This document shows, in pieces, positions 53,477-63,150 of a DNA stretch of 64,000 nucleotides. The position numbers and the translations under genes were made by a program. Positions within the stretch are counted from its first letter, which is position 1. The number at the start of each line of letters is the position of its first letter. The notes below the pieces were generated by a model. That model was not told the origin of the DNA. It worked only from the letters and a program-made list of their open reading frames with translations, and made no database searches. This stretch comes from Oryzomonas sp. GTDB taxonomy: Bacteria > Desulfobacterota > Desulfuromonadia > Geobacterales > Pseudopelobacteraceae. The stretch spans positions 1-64,000 of the forward strand of contig JARLHN010000040.1 of NCBI GenBank assembly GCA_031292255.1, given 5' to 3'.

Positions 53477-54799
53477 CTACTGTGGGATCATCTCGGATTC
53501 GGCTTTTGAAAGGGTAAATTCCTGTAGTTCTTCGACGCCGGTCAGATTGTTGTTGAGCACGTGCTGCATCCGCTTGACGTCAAGCTCGTTTTCCCAGCGG
53601 GAGACAACGATCGTCGCCACGCCATTGCCGACGAAGTTGGTCAGCGCGCGGGCCTCCGACATGAAACGGTCGATGCCGAGGATCAGGGCCAGGCCGGCCA
53701 GGGGGATGGTGGGTATGGCTGCGAAGGTGGCGGCGAGGGTGACAAAACCGCTTCCCGTAACACCGGCCGCGCCTTTGGAGGTCAGCAGCAGAACCGCAAG
53801 GATGGTGATGGTTTGGGTCCAGGTAAGGGGGGTATTGGTGGCCTGGGCGACAAACAGTGCTGCCATGGTGAGGTAGATCGAGGTGCCGTCCAGGTTGAAG
53901 GAGTAGCCGGTGGGAACGACGAGACCGACCACCGATTTCCTGCAGCCCAGGTTTTCAAGCTTGACCATCAGCCGGGGCAGGGCCGATTCGGAGGACGAGG
54001 TCCCCAGAACGATCAGGAGTTCCTCGCGGATGTAGCGGATAAACTTGAAGACGTTGAAACCGCAGAGCTTGCCTACCGGTCCGAGGACCAGCAGGACAAA
54101 GAGCGTGCAGGTAAGGTAGAAACTTACCATCAGCATGCCCAGCTTTGAAAGGGATCCAACCCCGAATTTGCCGATGGTGAAGGCCATGGCGCCGAAGGCC
54201 CCGATAGGGGCGAACTTCATGATGATGTTGACGATCCCGAAGAGGGCCTGTGATAACTGGTCGATCAGCCGGTGAATCGCTTTCCCCTTTTCGCCGAGGG
54301 CCGACAGGGCAAAACCGAACAGGATGGCAAAGACGAGTACCTGCAGGATGTCGCCTTTGGCAAAGGCGTCAACCACGCTCGACGGGATTATGTTGAGCAG
54401 AAAATCGACCGTGGAATGAGATTTCGCCTGGGTGGTAAAGGCGACGAGGGCCTTGGTGTCGAGCTTGGTCACGTCGGCGTTGAAGCCGTCGCCCGGCCGG
54501 ATGACATTAACCACGATAAGGCCGATGGCGAGTGCCAGCGAGGTGATCGCCTCGAAGTAGAGCAGCGCCTTGGCCCCGACGCGTCCGACCTTCTTCATGT
54601 CCTCCATGCCGGCAATGCCGGTTACGACCGTACAGAAGATTACGGGGGTGATGATCATCTTGATCAGTTTGATGAAGCCATCCCCGAACGGTTTCATGGC
54701 AACGCCGGTTTCCGGGAAAAAGTTCCCGAGGGCAACGCCGATGATAATCGCCGTAACCACTTGAAAGTACAGATGTTGGTAAAACTTCTTTGTTTTCAT
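53477..54799 (-). CDS. dctA: C4-dicarboxylate transporter DctA
   Basis: 440 residues. Imports succinate, fumarate and malate with Na+ or H+. The sequence follows E. coli DctA closely from the start: [41 protein letters not shown] (in parts), and the transport motif [35 protein letters not shown] 54799 is chosen to match E. coli (MKT...); GGGGAAGG lies before it. A sigma-54 promoter and three upstream motif copies precede it. Confidence 0.93.
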   Translation of the reverse strand: MKTKKFYQHLYFQVVTAIIIGVALGNFFPETGVAMKPFGDGFIKLIKMIITPVIFCTVVTGIAGMEDMKKVGRVGAKALLYFEAITSLALAIGLIVVNVIRPGDGFNADVTKLDTKALVAFTTQAKSHSTVDFLLNIIPSSVVDAFAKGDILQVLVFAILFGFALSALGEKGKAIHRLIDQLSQALFGIVNIIMKFAPIGAFGAMAFTIGKFGVGSLSKLGMLMVSFYLTCTLFVLLVLGPVGKLCGFNVFKFIRYIREELLIVLGTSSSESALPRLMVKLENLGCRKSVVGLVVPTGYSFNLDGTSIYLTMAALFVAQATNTPLTWTQTITILAVLLLTSKGAAGVTGSGFVTLAATFAAIPTIPLAGLALILGIDRFMSEARALTNFVGNGVATIVVSRWENELDVKRMQHVLNNNLTGVEELQEFTLSKAESEMIPQ

Positions 54800-54825
54800 G
54801 CCTTCCCCTTTCATCTGTTCAGATT

Positions 54826-54950
54826 AAGTCGCTATTCTTTGTCGGCTCGCCTTCGGCTCCTCAACGTACCGAGCTGCACGCCTTCGTCGCCTCAATCCTC
54901 GCCGTCTTGATTTCATCCCTGATGTGAGATCGGATTCACCCCGCTTGATT
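54826..54950. repeat. Dispersed repeat, copy 3, in the dctA leader
   Basis: TTGTCGGCTCGCCTTCGGCT, CCTCAACGTACC, GCCTCAATCCTCGCCG and TTGATTTCATCCCTGAT match copy 1 at 43030-43150. It lies between the sigma-54 promoter and dctA, so it would be part of the 5' untranslated RNA. Confidence 0.6.
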
Positions 54951-55005
54951 TGAATCGGATCGCCTGTGCGCCCGAAACGTAGACGCTGAAATATAAAACC
55001 ATATC

Positions 55006-55020
55006 GCAAGTTGAATACCA
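55006..55020 (-). promoter_or_regulatory. Sigma-54 promoter of dctA
   Basis: On the minus strand TGGTATTCAACTTGC has the invariant GG-N10-GC arrangement of -24/-12 promoters and TTGC at -12. Transcription would start near 54994 and give a leader of about 195 bases. The neighbouring activator is of the sigma-54 type. Confidence 0.65.
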
Positions 55021-55097
55021 AGTCGGCGCTTGAATCCAACTAACCGATATAAAACAATAAACATTGTTACGACCATGGTAATGACCTTTAAATGGGT

Positions 55098-55201
55098 ATA
55101 ACTTTGGTTATATCTTTGGAGGGAGTTAAGACGGAACTGCTTGGTACTACGGAAAATTTAGGTGATATAACCAGAGTTATGGGAATAACCTTGGTTATAT
55201 C
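55098..55201. promoter_or_regulatory. Three copies of a 17-bp activator motif upstream of dctA
   Basis: ATAACTTTGGTTATATC (55098-55114), its inverted form GATATAACCAGAGTTAT (55164-55180), and ATAACCTTGGTTATATC (55185-55201). They are roughly 110 to 200 bases upstream of the predicted dctA start of transcription, the normal place for NtrC/DctD-type enhancer sites. The adjacent response regulator is the obvious binder. Confidence 0.7.
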
Positions 55202-55343
55202 CTTTGGCAGGCTGTGGAAAACGTGGTGCGGTACTCGCAATCTCGTCGTTTCTTCTCCGATGTTTCAGGATGGAAACTCACCCTCTGTTATTCCTCTTCC
55301 GGTCGCCCGGCATCCGGCCTTCCTCGAGACGTTTTCAACAGCC

Positions 55344-56783
55344 TCACGGGATTGTCACTGTCGGCAGTACCTCTTCATGTCCGCGCGCCAGCTTCAGGCG
55401 CTTGCTCAGCGCGGGTTGGGAGATGCCGAGCAGGTGCGCGGCGATGGTCTGGTTGCCCCTGGCGCGGGTTATGGCTTCGGAAACGAGCAATCCCGCAGCC
55501 TCGGTAAAGGTGGGGAGCCGGTCAAGGTGGGAAAAGGGATTTCCTTCGGGATCAGTGGCGACAGGCGGGGAATCGGGCCGGCCGATGCCACGCAGAAAGG
55601 TATCCATGGAGAGGATATGGTCGCGATGGACGCTTACCGCGTCGTAGATCATGGCCTTTAACTCGCGTACGTTGCCGGGGAAGGAGTAAGTGGCAAGGAG
55701 TTGGGCCAATTCACGGGGAGGGGTCGGCCTTTTTTTCCCCAGGGAATGCGCAACCCGGCCGAGGAAATAGTCGAGCAGCAACGGAATATCCTCTTTCCGC
55801 TCCCGAAGGGGGGGGACATGGACGTGGTGGGTCCGCAGGCGGTAGAAGAGGTCGCGGCGAAACCTTCTGTCCGCCTCTTTCTGCACAAGGTCTTGGTGGG
55901 TGGCTACGATGATGCGTGCCTTGAGGCGCTTCGGGCGGTCGCTCCCCAACGGGAAATATTCGCCTTCCTGGAGGAGCCTCAGGAGCTTGACCTGGGAAGG
56001 GATGCTGAGATCACCGATTTCGTCGAGGAAAAGGGTGCCGTTGGCCGCCTCCTCGATCATGCCCCGTCGTTGCTGGTCGGCGCCGGTGAAGGCCCCTTTG
56101 ATATGGCCGAAAAGTGTGTCGGAAAAGACCGTGTCATCGAGGCCGGCCACATTTACCGCCACAAGCGGACCCGCGCATCCGCTCAGAAAATGGGTTGCAC
56201 GGGCGAGGAGTTCCTTGCCGACGCCGCTTTCGCCGGTGATGAGGAGCGGCTGAGGACTGACCGCAACCGCCTCCACATAGGAAAAAATGGCGTGCATTGC
56301 CTGGTTGGCCGTGATGATGGCGGCAAAGGCTTCGGGATGCCGAAGCTCCCCGGTGAGAACACGGCTGGACATCTCGAGATTCTCGCGCTGGAGTTCAAGC
56401 ATCCGGATGGCGCGCAGCACCCCGCCCACAAGCCGGTCTTCCTCCACGGTCTTGACGAAGTAGTCAAAAGCCCCGAGCCTCATGCAGCGCACGGCGGTCT
56501 CAATTTGGTTCATACCGCTGATCACGATGGTGGCGGTCTCCGGATGATGTTCCGCGATCATGGCCAGGAGGTCTTCGCCCGAGATATGGGGCATGGTGAG
56601 GTCCAGCAGGATCAGGCCCACCTTTTGGCTGGCGAGGAGGCCCTCGACCTTCCTGCTGTCCTGGCAGGTCAGGATATTGGTTATGCCGGTGGAACGCTCC
56701 AGGGTAAGGGAAAGGGAGCGGAGCCAGGCCGGCTCGTCATCCACGAGGAGGATGGAAAAGGGTGGGTAGAGGTTTTGGCTCAT
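55344..56783 (-). CDS. Sigma-54-dependent response regulator (DctD/NtrC type)
   Basis: 479 residues. Receiver domain with Asp61 in ILLDLTMP; AAA+ domain with Walker A GESGVGKE, the sigma-54 contact loop GAFTGA, GTLFLDEIGDL and the arginine-finger region RFRRDLFYRL; a Fis-type helix-turn-helix at the C terminus (NQTIAAHLLGISQPALSKRLK in parts). It starts 2 bases after the partner kinase. It very likely activates dctA from the motif array downstream of its own stop. Confidence 0.93.
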   Translation of the reverse strand: MSQNLYPPFSILLVDDEPAWLRSLSLTLERSTGITNILTCQDSRKVEGLLASQKVGLILLDLTMPHISGEDLLAMIAEHHPETATIVISGMNQIETAVRCMRLGAFDYFVKTVEEDRLVGGVLRAIRMLELQRENLEMSSRVLTGELRHPEAFAAIITANQAMHAIFSYVEAVAVSPQPLLITGESGVGKELLARATHFLSGCAGPLVAVNVAGLDDTVFSDTLFGHIKGAFTGADQQRRGMIEEAANGTLFLDEIGDLSIPSQVKLLRLLQEGEYFPLGSDRPKRLKARIIVATHQDLVQKEADRRFRRDLFYRLRTHHVHVPPLRERKEDIPLLLDYFLGRVAHSLGKKRPTPPRELAQLLATYSFPGNVRELKAMIYDAVSVHRDHILSMDTFLRGIGRPDSPPVATDPEGNPFSHLDRLPTFTEAAGLLVSEAITRARGNQTIAAHLLGISQPALSKRLKLARGHEEVLPTVTIP

Positions 56784-56785
56784 TA

Positions 56786-58591
56786 TCAGGTCTCCTCAGC
56801 TGCCGGAAGGGTCAGGATGACGGTCGTTCCCGCACCGGGTGTCGAGTTGAATTTAAGCGTCCCGCCGTGCTCGTTGACGATCCCCGCCGATACAGAAAGA
56901 CCGAGGCCGGTCCCTCCTGTTTCCCGTTTGGTGGTAAAGAACGGATCGGTAAGGCGCGGGATATGCTCGGAGGCGATCCCGATCCCTTCATCCGTTACGG
57001 TGAGCACCACGATCTTGGCATTACTGACGCGGAAGGTGGCCAATGCAATCCTGCACTCCGTATTGGGCAGCGCTTGGCAGGCGTTGAGCAGAAGGTTTAC
57101 GACCACCTGCTCAATGCGCTGGGTGTTCCCGCGAACCAGGGGGATGTCGGCGGCGTACTCCGCCGAAAAATTGACCGTTGCCTTGCGGATCGAACTTTCA
57201 ACCAGGCGTACGGCCGTCTGGGCAACCTGGTTCAGATCGAAAAGGTCGCTGCCGGAGTTGTCGTCCTTGCGGGCGAAGTCCTTGAGTTCTTCGACGATGC
57301 GTTTGATACGCTTGGATCCCTCCAGCATCTCGTCCAGCATGTGGGGTACTTCGTTGCGCATCCGGGAGTAGGGCAGCCCGCCGAGCGGGAAATCCCCCGA
57401 CACTTGGAAACGGGACTCAAGCACCTCCACCGCGTCCTGATAGACCTCCTTGAGGATCGGCATGTTGAGCAGGATCAGGCCGTTGGGGTTATTGATTTCA
57501 TGGGCCACGCCGGAGACGAGGATGCCCAGGGAGGCCATCTTGTCGGCCTGGATGAGCTTGTCCTGGTGACGGCGGAGTTCTTCCAGGGCACGTTTACGCT
57601 CCGCAGCCTCGCGGGCCAGTTCCTGGGTCCGTAGCGCCACGCGCTTTTGGAGGGTCCTGGACCAGACGACCGTGGCAGCCAGTATGAGCAGGAGCAGGAC
57701 CAGGGCCAGGGCGCCGTAGCGTACGGCCCGTTCCCAGGAAACCGGCGGCGGTTCCAGAGCCCCGAGCCATTTGTCGTAGATCTCCTGGTATTGGCCGGTC
57801 TTGTGAACGATGGCGAGCCCCTCACTGATGCGGGTCATCAACTCGTCATTCCCCTTTTTGACGCCATAGCAGTATTTCTGGGCTGCAATGCTGGTCGCCA
57901 CCGGGGCGACATTCGTCAGGTGCAGTTCCCGGATGAGATACATGCCGGGGAGAATGGCGACGACAGCGTAGTCGTGGGCGCCCGAAGCGAGAAGGCGCAG
58001 GGCGTCGGCCGGGGTGTCGGTAAAGTGCAGATCGCCGCTGAAACCGAGACTCTTCAGGGTGTCGTGCATGATCCCGTCGCGAAAGACGATGATCTCCCTG
58101 CCGCGCAATTCATCGATTGAACTGACCGGCGGGGTATCCTTGCGGGCAAAGATGGCGTGGTGAACAATGGTATGGGGAGGCGAGAAAGTGATGGACTGTA
58201 GACGCTCTTCAGAAAACGATATCCCTTGGAGAACGTCGATCTCGCCATTCATGAGGGCCGTGCGCATCTCGGACCACGCACCGAAGCGGAACTCCACCTT
58301 CATGCCCATGACCTTGGCAATGGCCCGGGTGAGGTCAACGTTATACCCGGCCGGTTGGCCGTCCTTGTCAAGATACTCGTAGGGAGGGTAGGCGCGGTTG
58401 CCGCCGACGATGATGACCTTGTCACCGTGGTTCTTGCCTTGGTTGTTCGTGGCGCCGAAGGCAGGCAGCACCAGCAGGCACAGGCTAAGAGCGGCAAAGA
58501 GCGCCTGCCGGAGGCGGCCATGGGCAAGGCGGCGGTTGTTGTTCTGGCTGCCGTGTGGTTTCGTTGTCGGTTGTCCGTGCGTCGTGGTCAC
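56786..58591 (-). CDS. Histidine kinase with periplasmic solute-binding (SBP_bac_3) sensor domain
   Basis: 601 residues from GTG 58591 (GGAG six bases before). N-terminal membrane/signal segment, a periplasmic family-3 solute-binding domain (about 55-270; NRAYPPYEYLDKDGQPAGYNVDL in parts), one membrane helix (about 288-308), a short coiled coil, a HisKA domain with His364 in SGVAHEINNPNG, and an ATPase domain (NLLLNACQA, GGTGLGLSVS). Unlike DctB, which has a PAS-like sensor, it uses a solute-binding fold. The ligand may be a dicarboxylate or an amino acid. Confidence 0.9.
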   Translation of the reverse strand: MTTTHGQPTTKPHGSQNNNRRLAHGRLRQALFAALSLCLLVLPAFGATNNQGKNHGDKVIIVGGNRAYPPYEYLDKDGQPAGYNVDLTRAIAKVMGMKVEFRFGAWSEMRTALMNGEIDVLQGISFSEERLQSITFSPPHTIVHHAIFARKDTPPVSSIDELRGREIIVFRDGIMHDTLKSLGFSGDLHFTDTPADALRLLASGAHDYAVVAILPGMYLIRELHLTNVAPVATSIAAQKYCYGVKKGNDELMTRISEGLAIVHKTGQYQEIYDKWLGALEPPPVSWERAVRYGALALVLLLLILAATVVWSRTLQKRVALRTQELAREAAERKRALEELRRHQDKLIQADKMASLGILVSGVAHEINNPNGLILLNMPILKEVYQDAVEVLESRFQVSGDFPLGGLPYSRMRNEVPHMLDEMLEGSKRIKRIVEELKDFARKDDNSGSDLFDLNQVAQTAVRLVESSIRKATVNFSAEYAADIPLVRGNTQRIEQVVVNLLLNACQALPNTECRIALATFRVSNAKIVVLTVTDEGIGIASEHIPRLTDPFFTTKRETGGTGLGLSVSAGIVNEHGGTLKFNSTPGAGTTVILTLPAAEET

Positions 58592-58758
58592 TAAGCTCCA
58601 ATCCCTTGGTCAGCGGTAGAGCACCGCCGATCAGCGCTCCGCCCCTCAACATCGAATTTACAGCTTAGCAGAATACCACAGCAGCGTGACGGAAAGAAAG
58701 GGGGCAGATGTTACGCGTACTTACTCACCACATGAAGGCTTCGGATGAGAACCTGTTG

Positions 58759-58774
58759 GTTTCCGGATGGAAAC
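58759..58774. repeat. Second exact copy of the 16-bp palindrome-like unit
   Basis: GTTTCCGGATGGAAAC, 4 bases beyond the end of the MFS gene. See 53401-53416 for the set. Confidence 0.6.
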
Positions 58775-58777
58775 GGC

Positions 58778-59986
58778 TTAACCTGCCTGGAGCCGTTCGC
58801 GTTGCGCCAGCTCGGGAAAAAAGCGCCTCCAGAGCAGGACGACCAGCAAGGTGCCGATACCGCCGATCAGTGCGGCCGGTACGGTCCCGAACCAGGCGGC
58901 GGTCACCCCCGACTCGAATTCTCCCAGCTCGTTGGAGGTGCCGATGAAAATGGCATTGACGGCGCTGACCCGCCCGCGCATTTCATCGGGGGTCTCCAAC
59001 TGCACAAGCGTCGAGCGGATGACCACGCTCAACATGTCGGACCAGCCGAGCACCACCAGCGCCGCGAACGACAGGGCAATCGACGTGGAAAGTGCAAAGG
59101 CGATGGTGGCAATGCCGAACCATGTTACCGCGGCGAACATGACCTTACCCACCCTGCGCTGCAAAGGCCGACGCGCCAGGTAGATGGATGCGGCAAACGC
59201 GCCGACCGCCGGCGCGGAACGCAGGAAGCCGAGCCCCCAGGGACCGGCGGAAAGGATATCCCGGGCATAGATCGGCAGCAAGGCGGTCGCGCCTCCGAGC
59301 AGCACCGCGAACAGGTCGAGGGATATTGCCCCCAGTACGACCCGGCGGCTGCGGATATAGGAGATGCCTGCAAAAACGAAGCCGAGGGAGACCGGTTCGC
59401 GGTTTCGGGAGATCGGCCGCTCGATCCTGACTGCCGCTATGGCGGCGGCCGACAGGAAAAAGAGCGAGCCGCTGACGGCGTATACCACTGCGGGGCCAGC
59501 AATGTAGAGGAAGCCGCCCATCATCGGGCCGATGATGACGGCCGCCTGCCTGACCGATGCGTTCAGCGCCATTGCCCGGGGCAGGGTTTCCTGGTCCACC
59601 AGAGAGGGGACCAGGGTCTGGAGGGTGGTGAATTCAAAGGCGCGGGCAATGCCGATCAGGAAGATGAACGCCAGGATGGTCTCTTTGCCGGCCCATTGGG
59701 CGTGACTCCCCAGGCACAGGCCGAACAGCGCCGTTGCCTCGACGAATTGCGACAGGGATACGATCCTGCGACGGTCATGGCGGTCGGCAACGTGTCCCAC
59801 CAGCAGCACCAGAGCCGCCGAGGGGATGAACTGCACGAGTCCGACCAGGCCTAGGTCGAATGCGCGGTGTGTCAGGGAATATATCTGCCACCCCACGGCG
59901 ACACCGGTTATCTGGTACGCGATGGTGGCTGCGGCGCGCGCCATCAGGAACAGGAGGAACGGTTTGTGGTGCAAGGGGGATGTCAT
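58778..59986 (-). CDS. MFS transporter, EntS-like exporter
   Basis: 402 residues with 10-12 membrane helices. The segment GVAVGWQIYSLTHRAFDLGLVGL and GHVADRHDRRRIVSL resembles the EntS/enterobactin-exporter branch of MFS (first part cut here for length: GWQIYSLT, DLGLVGLVQFIP). No siderophore genes are adjacent, so the substrate is open. Confidence 0.82.
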   Translation of the reverse strand: MTSPLHHKPFLLFLMARAAATIAYQITGVAVGWQIYSLTHRAFDLGLVGLVQFIPSAALVLLVGHVADRHDRRRIVSLSQFVEATALFGLCLGSHAQWAGKETILAFIFLIGIARAFEFTTLQTLVPSLVDQETLPRAMALNASVRQAAVIIGPMMGGFLYIAGPAVVYAVSGSLFFLSAAAIAAVRIERPISRNREPVSLGFVFAGISYIRSRRVVLGAISLDLFAVLLGGATALLPIYARDILSAGPWGLGFLRSAPAVGAFAASIYLARRPLQRRVGKVMFAAVTWFGIATIAFALSTSIALSFAALVVLGWSDMLSVVIRSTLVQLETPDEMRGRVSAVNAIFIGTSNELGEFESGVTAAWFGTVPAALIGGIGTLLVVLLWRRFFPELAQRERLQAG

Positions 59987-60325
59987 TTCAATGGCCTCGG
60001 CAGGGCTCGCGCGGGAGCTTTGCTCCGCCTGTGGAATATCCGGGTTAACGATTCAGGTGCTGTCGGCGTTTATCCGGGTCACTATAGTTGCGATGCGCCG
60101 CCGGGTCAAGCGGGGCAAGGGTCTCATGTCGTCATGTTACCGAGCGGAGGTCAGGATTCGGTGCAGATGGACAAGCCGTTTGACACGCAATACGGAAAAA
60201 GTTTAAACTCACATTTTAACATCCCCGTGCTATAGTACGATCAGCGGCCCATGGTACGTGAATCGATCCGTTTCGATAGCGAACTGCGATTTCATGAACA
60301 TCTTTCAGATAACAAAGGTTGCGTG
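59987..60325. other. Divergent intergenic region between MFS and VKOR genes
   Basis: I see no gene. TATAGT at 60231-60236 could be the -10 of the VKOR gene; no convincing -35 lies at the right distance. Confidence 0.3.
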
Positions 60326-61354
60326 ATGTCATCAACACCCCGCTGTACAGGCAAGGCGATAGCCGGTGTCGTGCTCTGGCTGGCGCTTCTGGCAGGCCTG
60401 ACCCTTTCCGTTCTTTCCGGCCTCAAGATATGCACGTCCCTGTGCAGCGAAACCGCTAAATATTCGATCTTTGGCATGGATTTCGGCTGGTTCGGCTGCG
60501 CCTTCTTCGGACTGCTGATCCTGGTGTCGGTTGTGCGCGAACGCGTCCCGTGTGCCGGAGCCCTGTTGCTCTATGGGGTCAGCGCGGCGCTCGGCGCCGA
60601 GTTGCGGCTGATATGGATCCAGAAGTATGTTATCGGCAGTTGGTGCCCGGTCTGCCTCGGCATCGCGGCAGTGGTGGCCACGGCATTTCTTGCTCTCTTA
60701 TACCAATTAACGGCTACACGAACGGCATCAGGAGGAACCATGAAAACAAGATTCGCCCATATCGCGGTAATGATCCTCGCACTTCTGGTCGGCCTCGGGG
60801 CTGCCCTGGCAGGCGTTCAGAAGGAGGCAGAGGCGGCCGGACCCGATATCTACCTCGGCAAGCGTCAAAGCGACACTACGGTGTACTTTGTCAGCGATTG
60901 GTTCTGTCCCGTCTGCCGCAAGGTGGAACCTGATTTAGAGAAGGTTTTTCCGGAGCTCTCCGCAACGGCGCGAGTAGCATTCGTCGATATGCCGATTCAT
61001 GCGGACACCTCCAACATTACCCCCTACAACCTGCAATTCATGATCTATGACAAGGATAAATACATGCGCCTGCGCCATGTGCTGGACGAACTTTCCCGCA
61101 CCACGAACAACCCGACCCCGGAGCAGGTCAAGGCGGCAGTGGCTCCCCTGGGTATTGCCCTTCGGCCGCTTAACTTCGTGGAACTGATGAACGGCGTCAA
61201 GCTCTTTGAAACCCTTTTTCGGGGTTTTGGTGTCAAAGCTACCCCCACGGTGGTGATTGACAACCCCAGAACCAAAAAGCGGAAGCTTTTGGTCGGCAGC
61301 CACGAGATAAACAGAAACGCCATTAAAGAGGCTATTGCAGAGGTTGGTAGATAG
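60326..61354 (+). CDS. VKOR-DsbA-like fusion protein
   Basis: 342 residues from ATG 60326 (an earlier frame to 60251 has no ribosome site). The N-terminal VKOR domain (about 10-135) has the membrane helices, the loop Cys pair in LKICTSLCSE and the redox CxxC in GSWCPVCLG. After another helix comes a thioredoxin/DsbA-like domain (about 175-340) with WFCPVCRKVEPDL and a cis-Pro region KATPTVVID. The fusion both forms disulfides in envelope proteins and re-oxidises itself with quinone. Confidence 0.88.
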   Translation: MSSTPRCTGKAIAGVVLWLALLAGLTLSVLSGLKICTSLCSETAKYSIFGMDFGWFGCAFFGLLILVSVVRERVPCAGALLLYGVSAALGAELRLIWIQKYVIGSWCPVCLGIAAVVATAFLALLYQLTATRTASGGTMKTRFAHIAVMILALLVGLGAALAGVQKEAEAAGPDIYLGKRQSDTTVYFVSDWFCPVCRKVEPDLEKVFPELSATARVAFVDMPIHADTSNITPYNLQFMIYDKDKYMRLRHVLDELSRTTNNPTPEQVKAAVAPLGIALRPLNFVELMNGVKLFETLFRGFGVKATPTVVIDNPRTKKRKLLVGSHEINRNAIKEAIAEVGR

Positions 61355-61402
61355 GCTGCCGAGGCGGCATCCGTATGAATTCTGTTCAAACCAACCTTTC
61401 AC

Positions 61403-61436
61403 CGCCGGATTCCATGATGTTGTCCGGCGTTTTTTT
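61403..61436 (+). terminator. Intrinsic terminator after the VKOR fusion
   Basis: CGCCGGA pairs with TCCGGCG across a 12-base loop, followed by eight T. Confidence 0.85.
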
Positions 61437-61530
61437 TGCCGCGGTTGACATTGATTCCAATAGATGCTTATCGATATGTTTGAAGGCGATGAGGCTGCCC
61501 GCTTTGCGCAGATGTGGATAGAGGTGGCGG

Positions 61531-62364
61531 ATGAACTATCGAATCACGGTCCTGTGTGAAAATTCAGTCGGCCCCATCTCCGGCACCTTGGGAGAACACG
61601 GATTTGCCGCCCTGATCGAACCGTCCGAAGGGGATGCCATCCTGTTCGATACCGGGCAGGGGCTTACCTTGCTGCATAATGCCCGCCGGATGAATAAAAA
61701 CCTCTCCGCGGTCGGTGCCGTCGCTATCTCCCACGGTCACTTCGACCACGCAGGCGGCCTGCTGCCCTACCTGCAGGAGTACGGCTCCCGCCGGGTGTAC
61801 GGACACCCCGGCATCTTCAGCCACCGCTACCGGGTAAAAGACACCGGGGAGTGCTTCTCCATCGGCATACCCCATGCCAGGGAGACGCTGGAAAGCGCCG
61901 GCGCGGTATTCGATCTCTCGCCGGCATTCCGGCAACTGGCGCCCGGCGTCTACCTGTCCGGCGAGGTTCCGCGTGCCACCGCGTTCGAGAACGGTGACCA
62001 GGGATTATACCGTGATTGCACCGGGCAGGAGTTGGACCCCACGGTGGACGATCAGTCGCTGGTGCTGGAAACCGACAAGGGGCTGGTGATCCTCTTGGGA
62101 TGCTGCCATGCCGGATTGATCAACACGCTGGAGCATATCGCCTGCACGACGGGCCGCCGTGACGTGTGCGCCCTGATCGGCGGGACCCACCTGGCCTTTT
62201 GCAGCCAGGAGCAAATGGAAAAGACGATTCAGGCGATCAAGGGCTGGGGGGTCAGCAAGATAGCTGCCGGACATTGCACCGGATTTGCCGCCTCGGCACG
62301 CCTGTTCCGTGAGTTGCCGCGTGAATTCCAGGTTGCATCGGTAGGGTATACGCTTGAGGTGTGA
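61531..62364 (+). CDS. Metallo-beta-lactamase fold hydrolase
   Basis: 277 residues. The zinc site is SHGHFDHAGG, with later His ligands in VYGHPGIF and LLGCCHAG and a final AGHCTGF. The layout (FDTGQGLTLLHNA, GTHLAF) is that of proteins annotated as 7,8-dihydropterin-6-methyl-4-aminobenzene-phosphate synthase-like. The real substrate is unknown. A GAGG site precedes the ATG. It may form a pair with the next gene (53-base gap). Confidence 0.8.
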   Translation: MNYRITVLCENSVGPISGTLGEHGFAALIEPSEGDAILFDTGQGLTLLHNARRMNKNLSAVGAVAISHGHFDHAGGLLPYLQEYGSRRVYGHPGIFSHRYRVKDTGECFSIGIPHARETLESAGAVFDLSPAFRQLAPGVYLSGEVPRATAFENGDQGLYRDCTGQELDPTVDDQSLVLETDKGLVILLGCCHAGLINTLEHIACTTGRRDVCALIGGTHLAFCSQEQMEKTIQAIKGWGVSKIAAGHCTGFAASARLFRELPREFQVASVGYTLEV

Positions 62365-62417
62365 ACATTGGAAGGCACCGTTATGCAGGCCATATCAACC
62401 AATGAGGGGAGAGTCGG

Positions 62418-63029
62418 ATGGAACGGAAGGATTTTGATGCCGCTGCCTTGACGTGGGATGAAGAACCGCGGCGGGTTCAACTGGCAGCCGACATTGCGGC
62501 AGCCATAAAAGAATCGGTCCCGCTTTCAGCGGACTGGGACGGCATGGACTACGGTTGCGGCACCGGGCTGCTGACCCTGGATCTGGCGCCTGCCCTGCGA
62601 AGCATCGTCGGCATGGACAGTTCCCAGGGAATGGTGGACCGTCTGAACGCCAAATGCGCCGCATCGGGCATCCACAACACGCGCGCTGTGCGCTGCGACC
62701 TGGAACAGGGGGGGATGTCGGCAGGGCCTTTTCACCTTGTTGCCAGCGCCATGACCCTGCACCATATCCAGGAGACCGTCCCGTTCCTGACCTCGCTGCG
62801 CGGGCTGCTGCACCCCGGCGGCTGGATTGCCCTTGCCGACCTGGAAAACGAGGACGGCAGTTTTCACGATGATCAGACCGGCGTATTCCATCATGGTTTC
62901 AGCCGGGAAGAGCTGGAGATGTTTTTCGCCCGCGCAGGCTTCAGCTCCATCGCCGTCCGGAACGTGACCGCCGTGCGCAAGCACGATCAGCTCTACCCGA
63001 TTCTGCTTGCCGTGGCCGTGCGTCCCTGA
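62418..63029 (+). CDS. Class I SAM-dependent methyltransferase
   Basis: 203 residues. The SAM-binding motif I is YGCGTGLLTLDLA, followed by the acidic residue in GMDSSQGMVD and the motif ASAMTLHHIQET. GGGGAG precedes the ATG. The substrate is not indicated; the preceding metallo-hydrolase may be a partner. Confidence 0.85.
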   Translation: MERKDFDAAALTWDEEPRRVQLAADIAAAIKESVPLSADWDGMDYGCGTGLLTLDLAPALRSIVGMDSSQGMVDRLNAKCAASGIHNTRAVRCDLEQGGMSAGPFHLVASAMTLHHIQETVPFLTSLRGLLHPGGWIALADLENEDGSFHDDQTGVFHHGFSREELEMFFARAGFSSIAVRNVTAVRKHDQLYPILLAVAVRP

Positions 63030-63045
63030 GCCATTTCCGCCGTGT

Positions 63046-63061
63046 CTCCGCCGTAGCGGAG
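63046..63061. terminator. Short hairpin between convergent genes
   Basis: CTCCGC pairs with GCGGAG around CGTA, in the gap between the methyltransferase and the peptidase gene. No T run; weak. Confidence 0.3.
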
Positions 63062-63150
63062 GATGCACGGCAATGCCGATATGATCCTGCATGGGCGGCG
63101 TTGGACTCCGGCCGCTCCGCCGTACAGGCGTCGCGGATTCAGACAGTGCT

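Noticed and set aside
55092..55661. + strand frame over the dctA enhancer motifs and the end of the response regulator gene
   Set aside because: No ribosome site or family similarity; it overlaps the real antisense gene and regulatory repeats.
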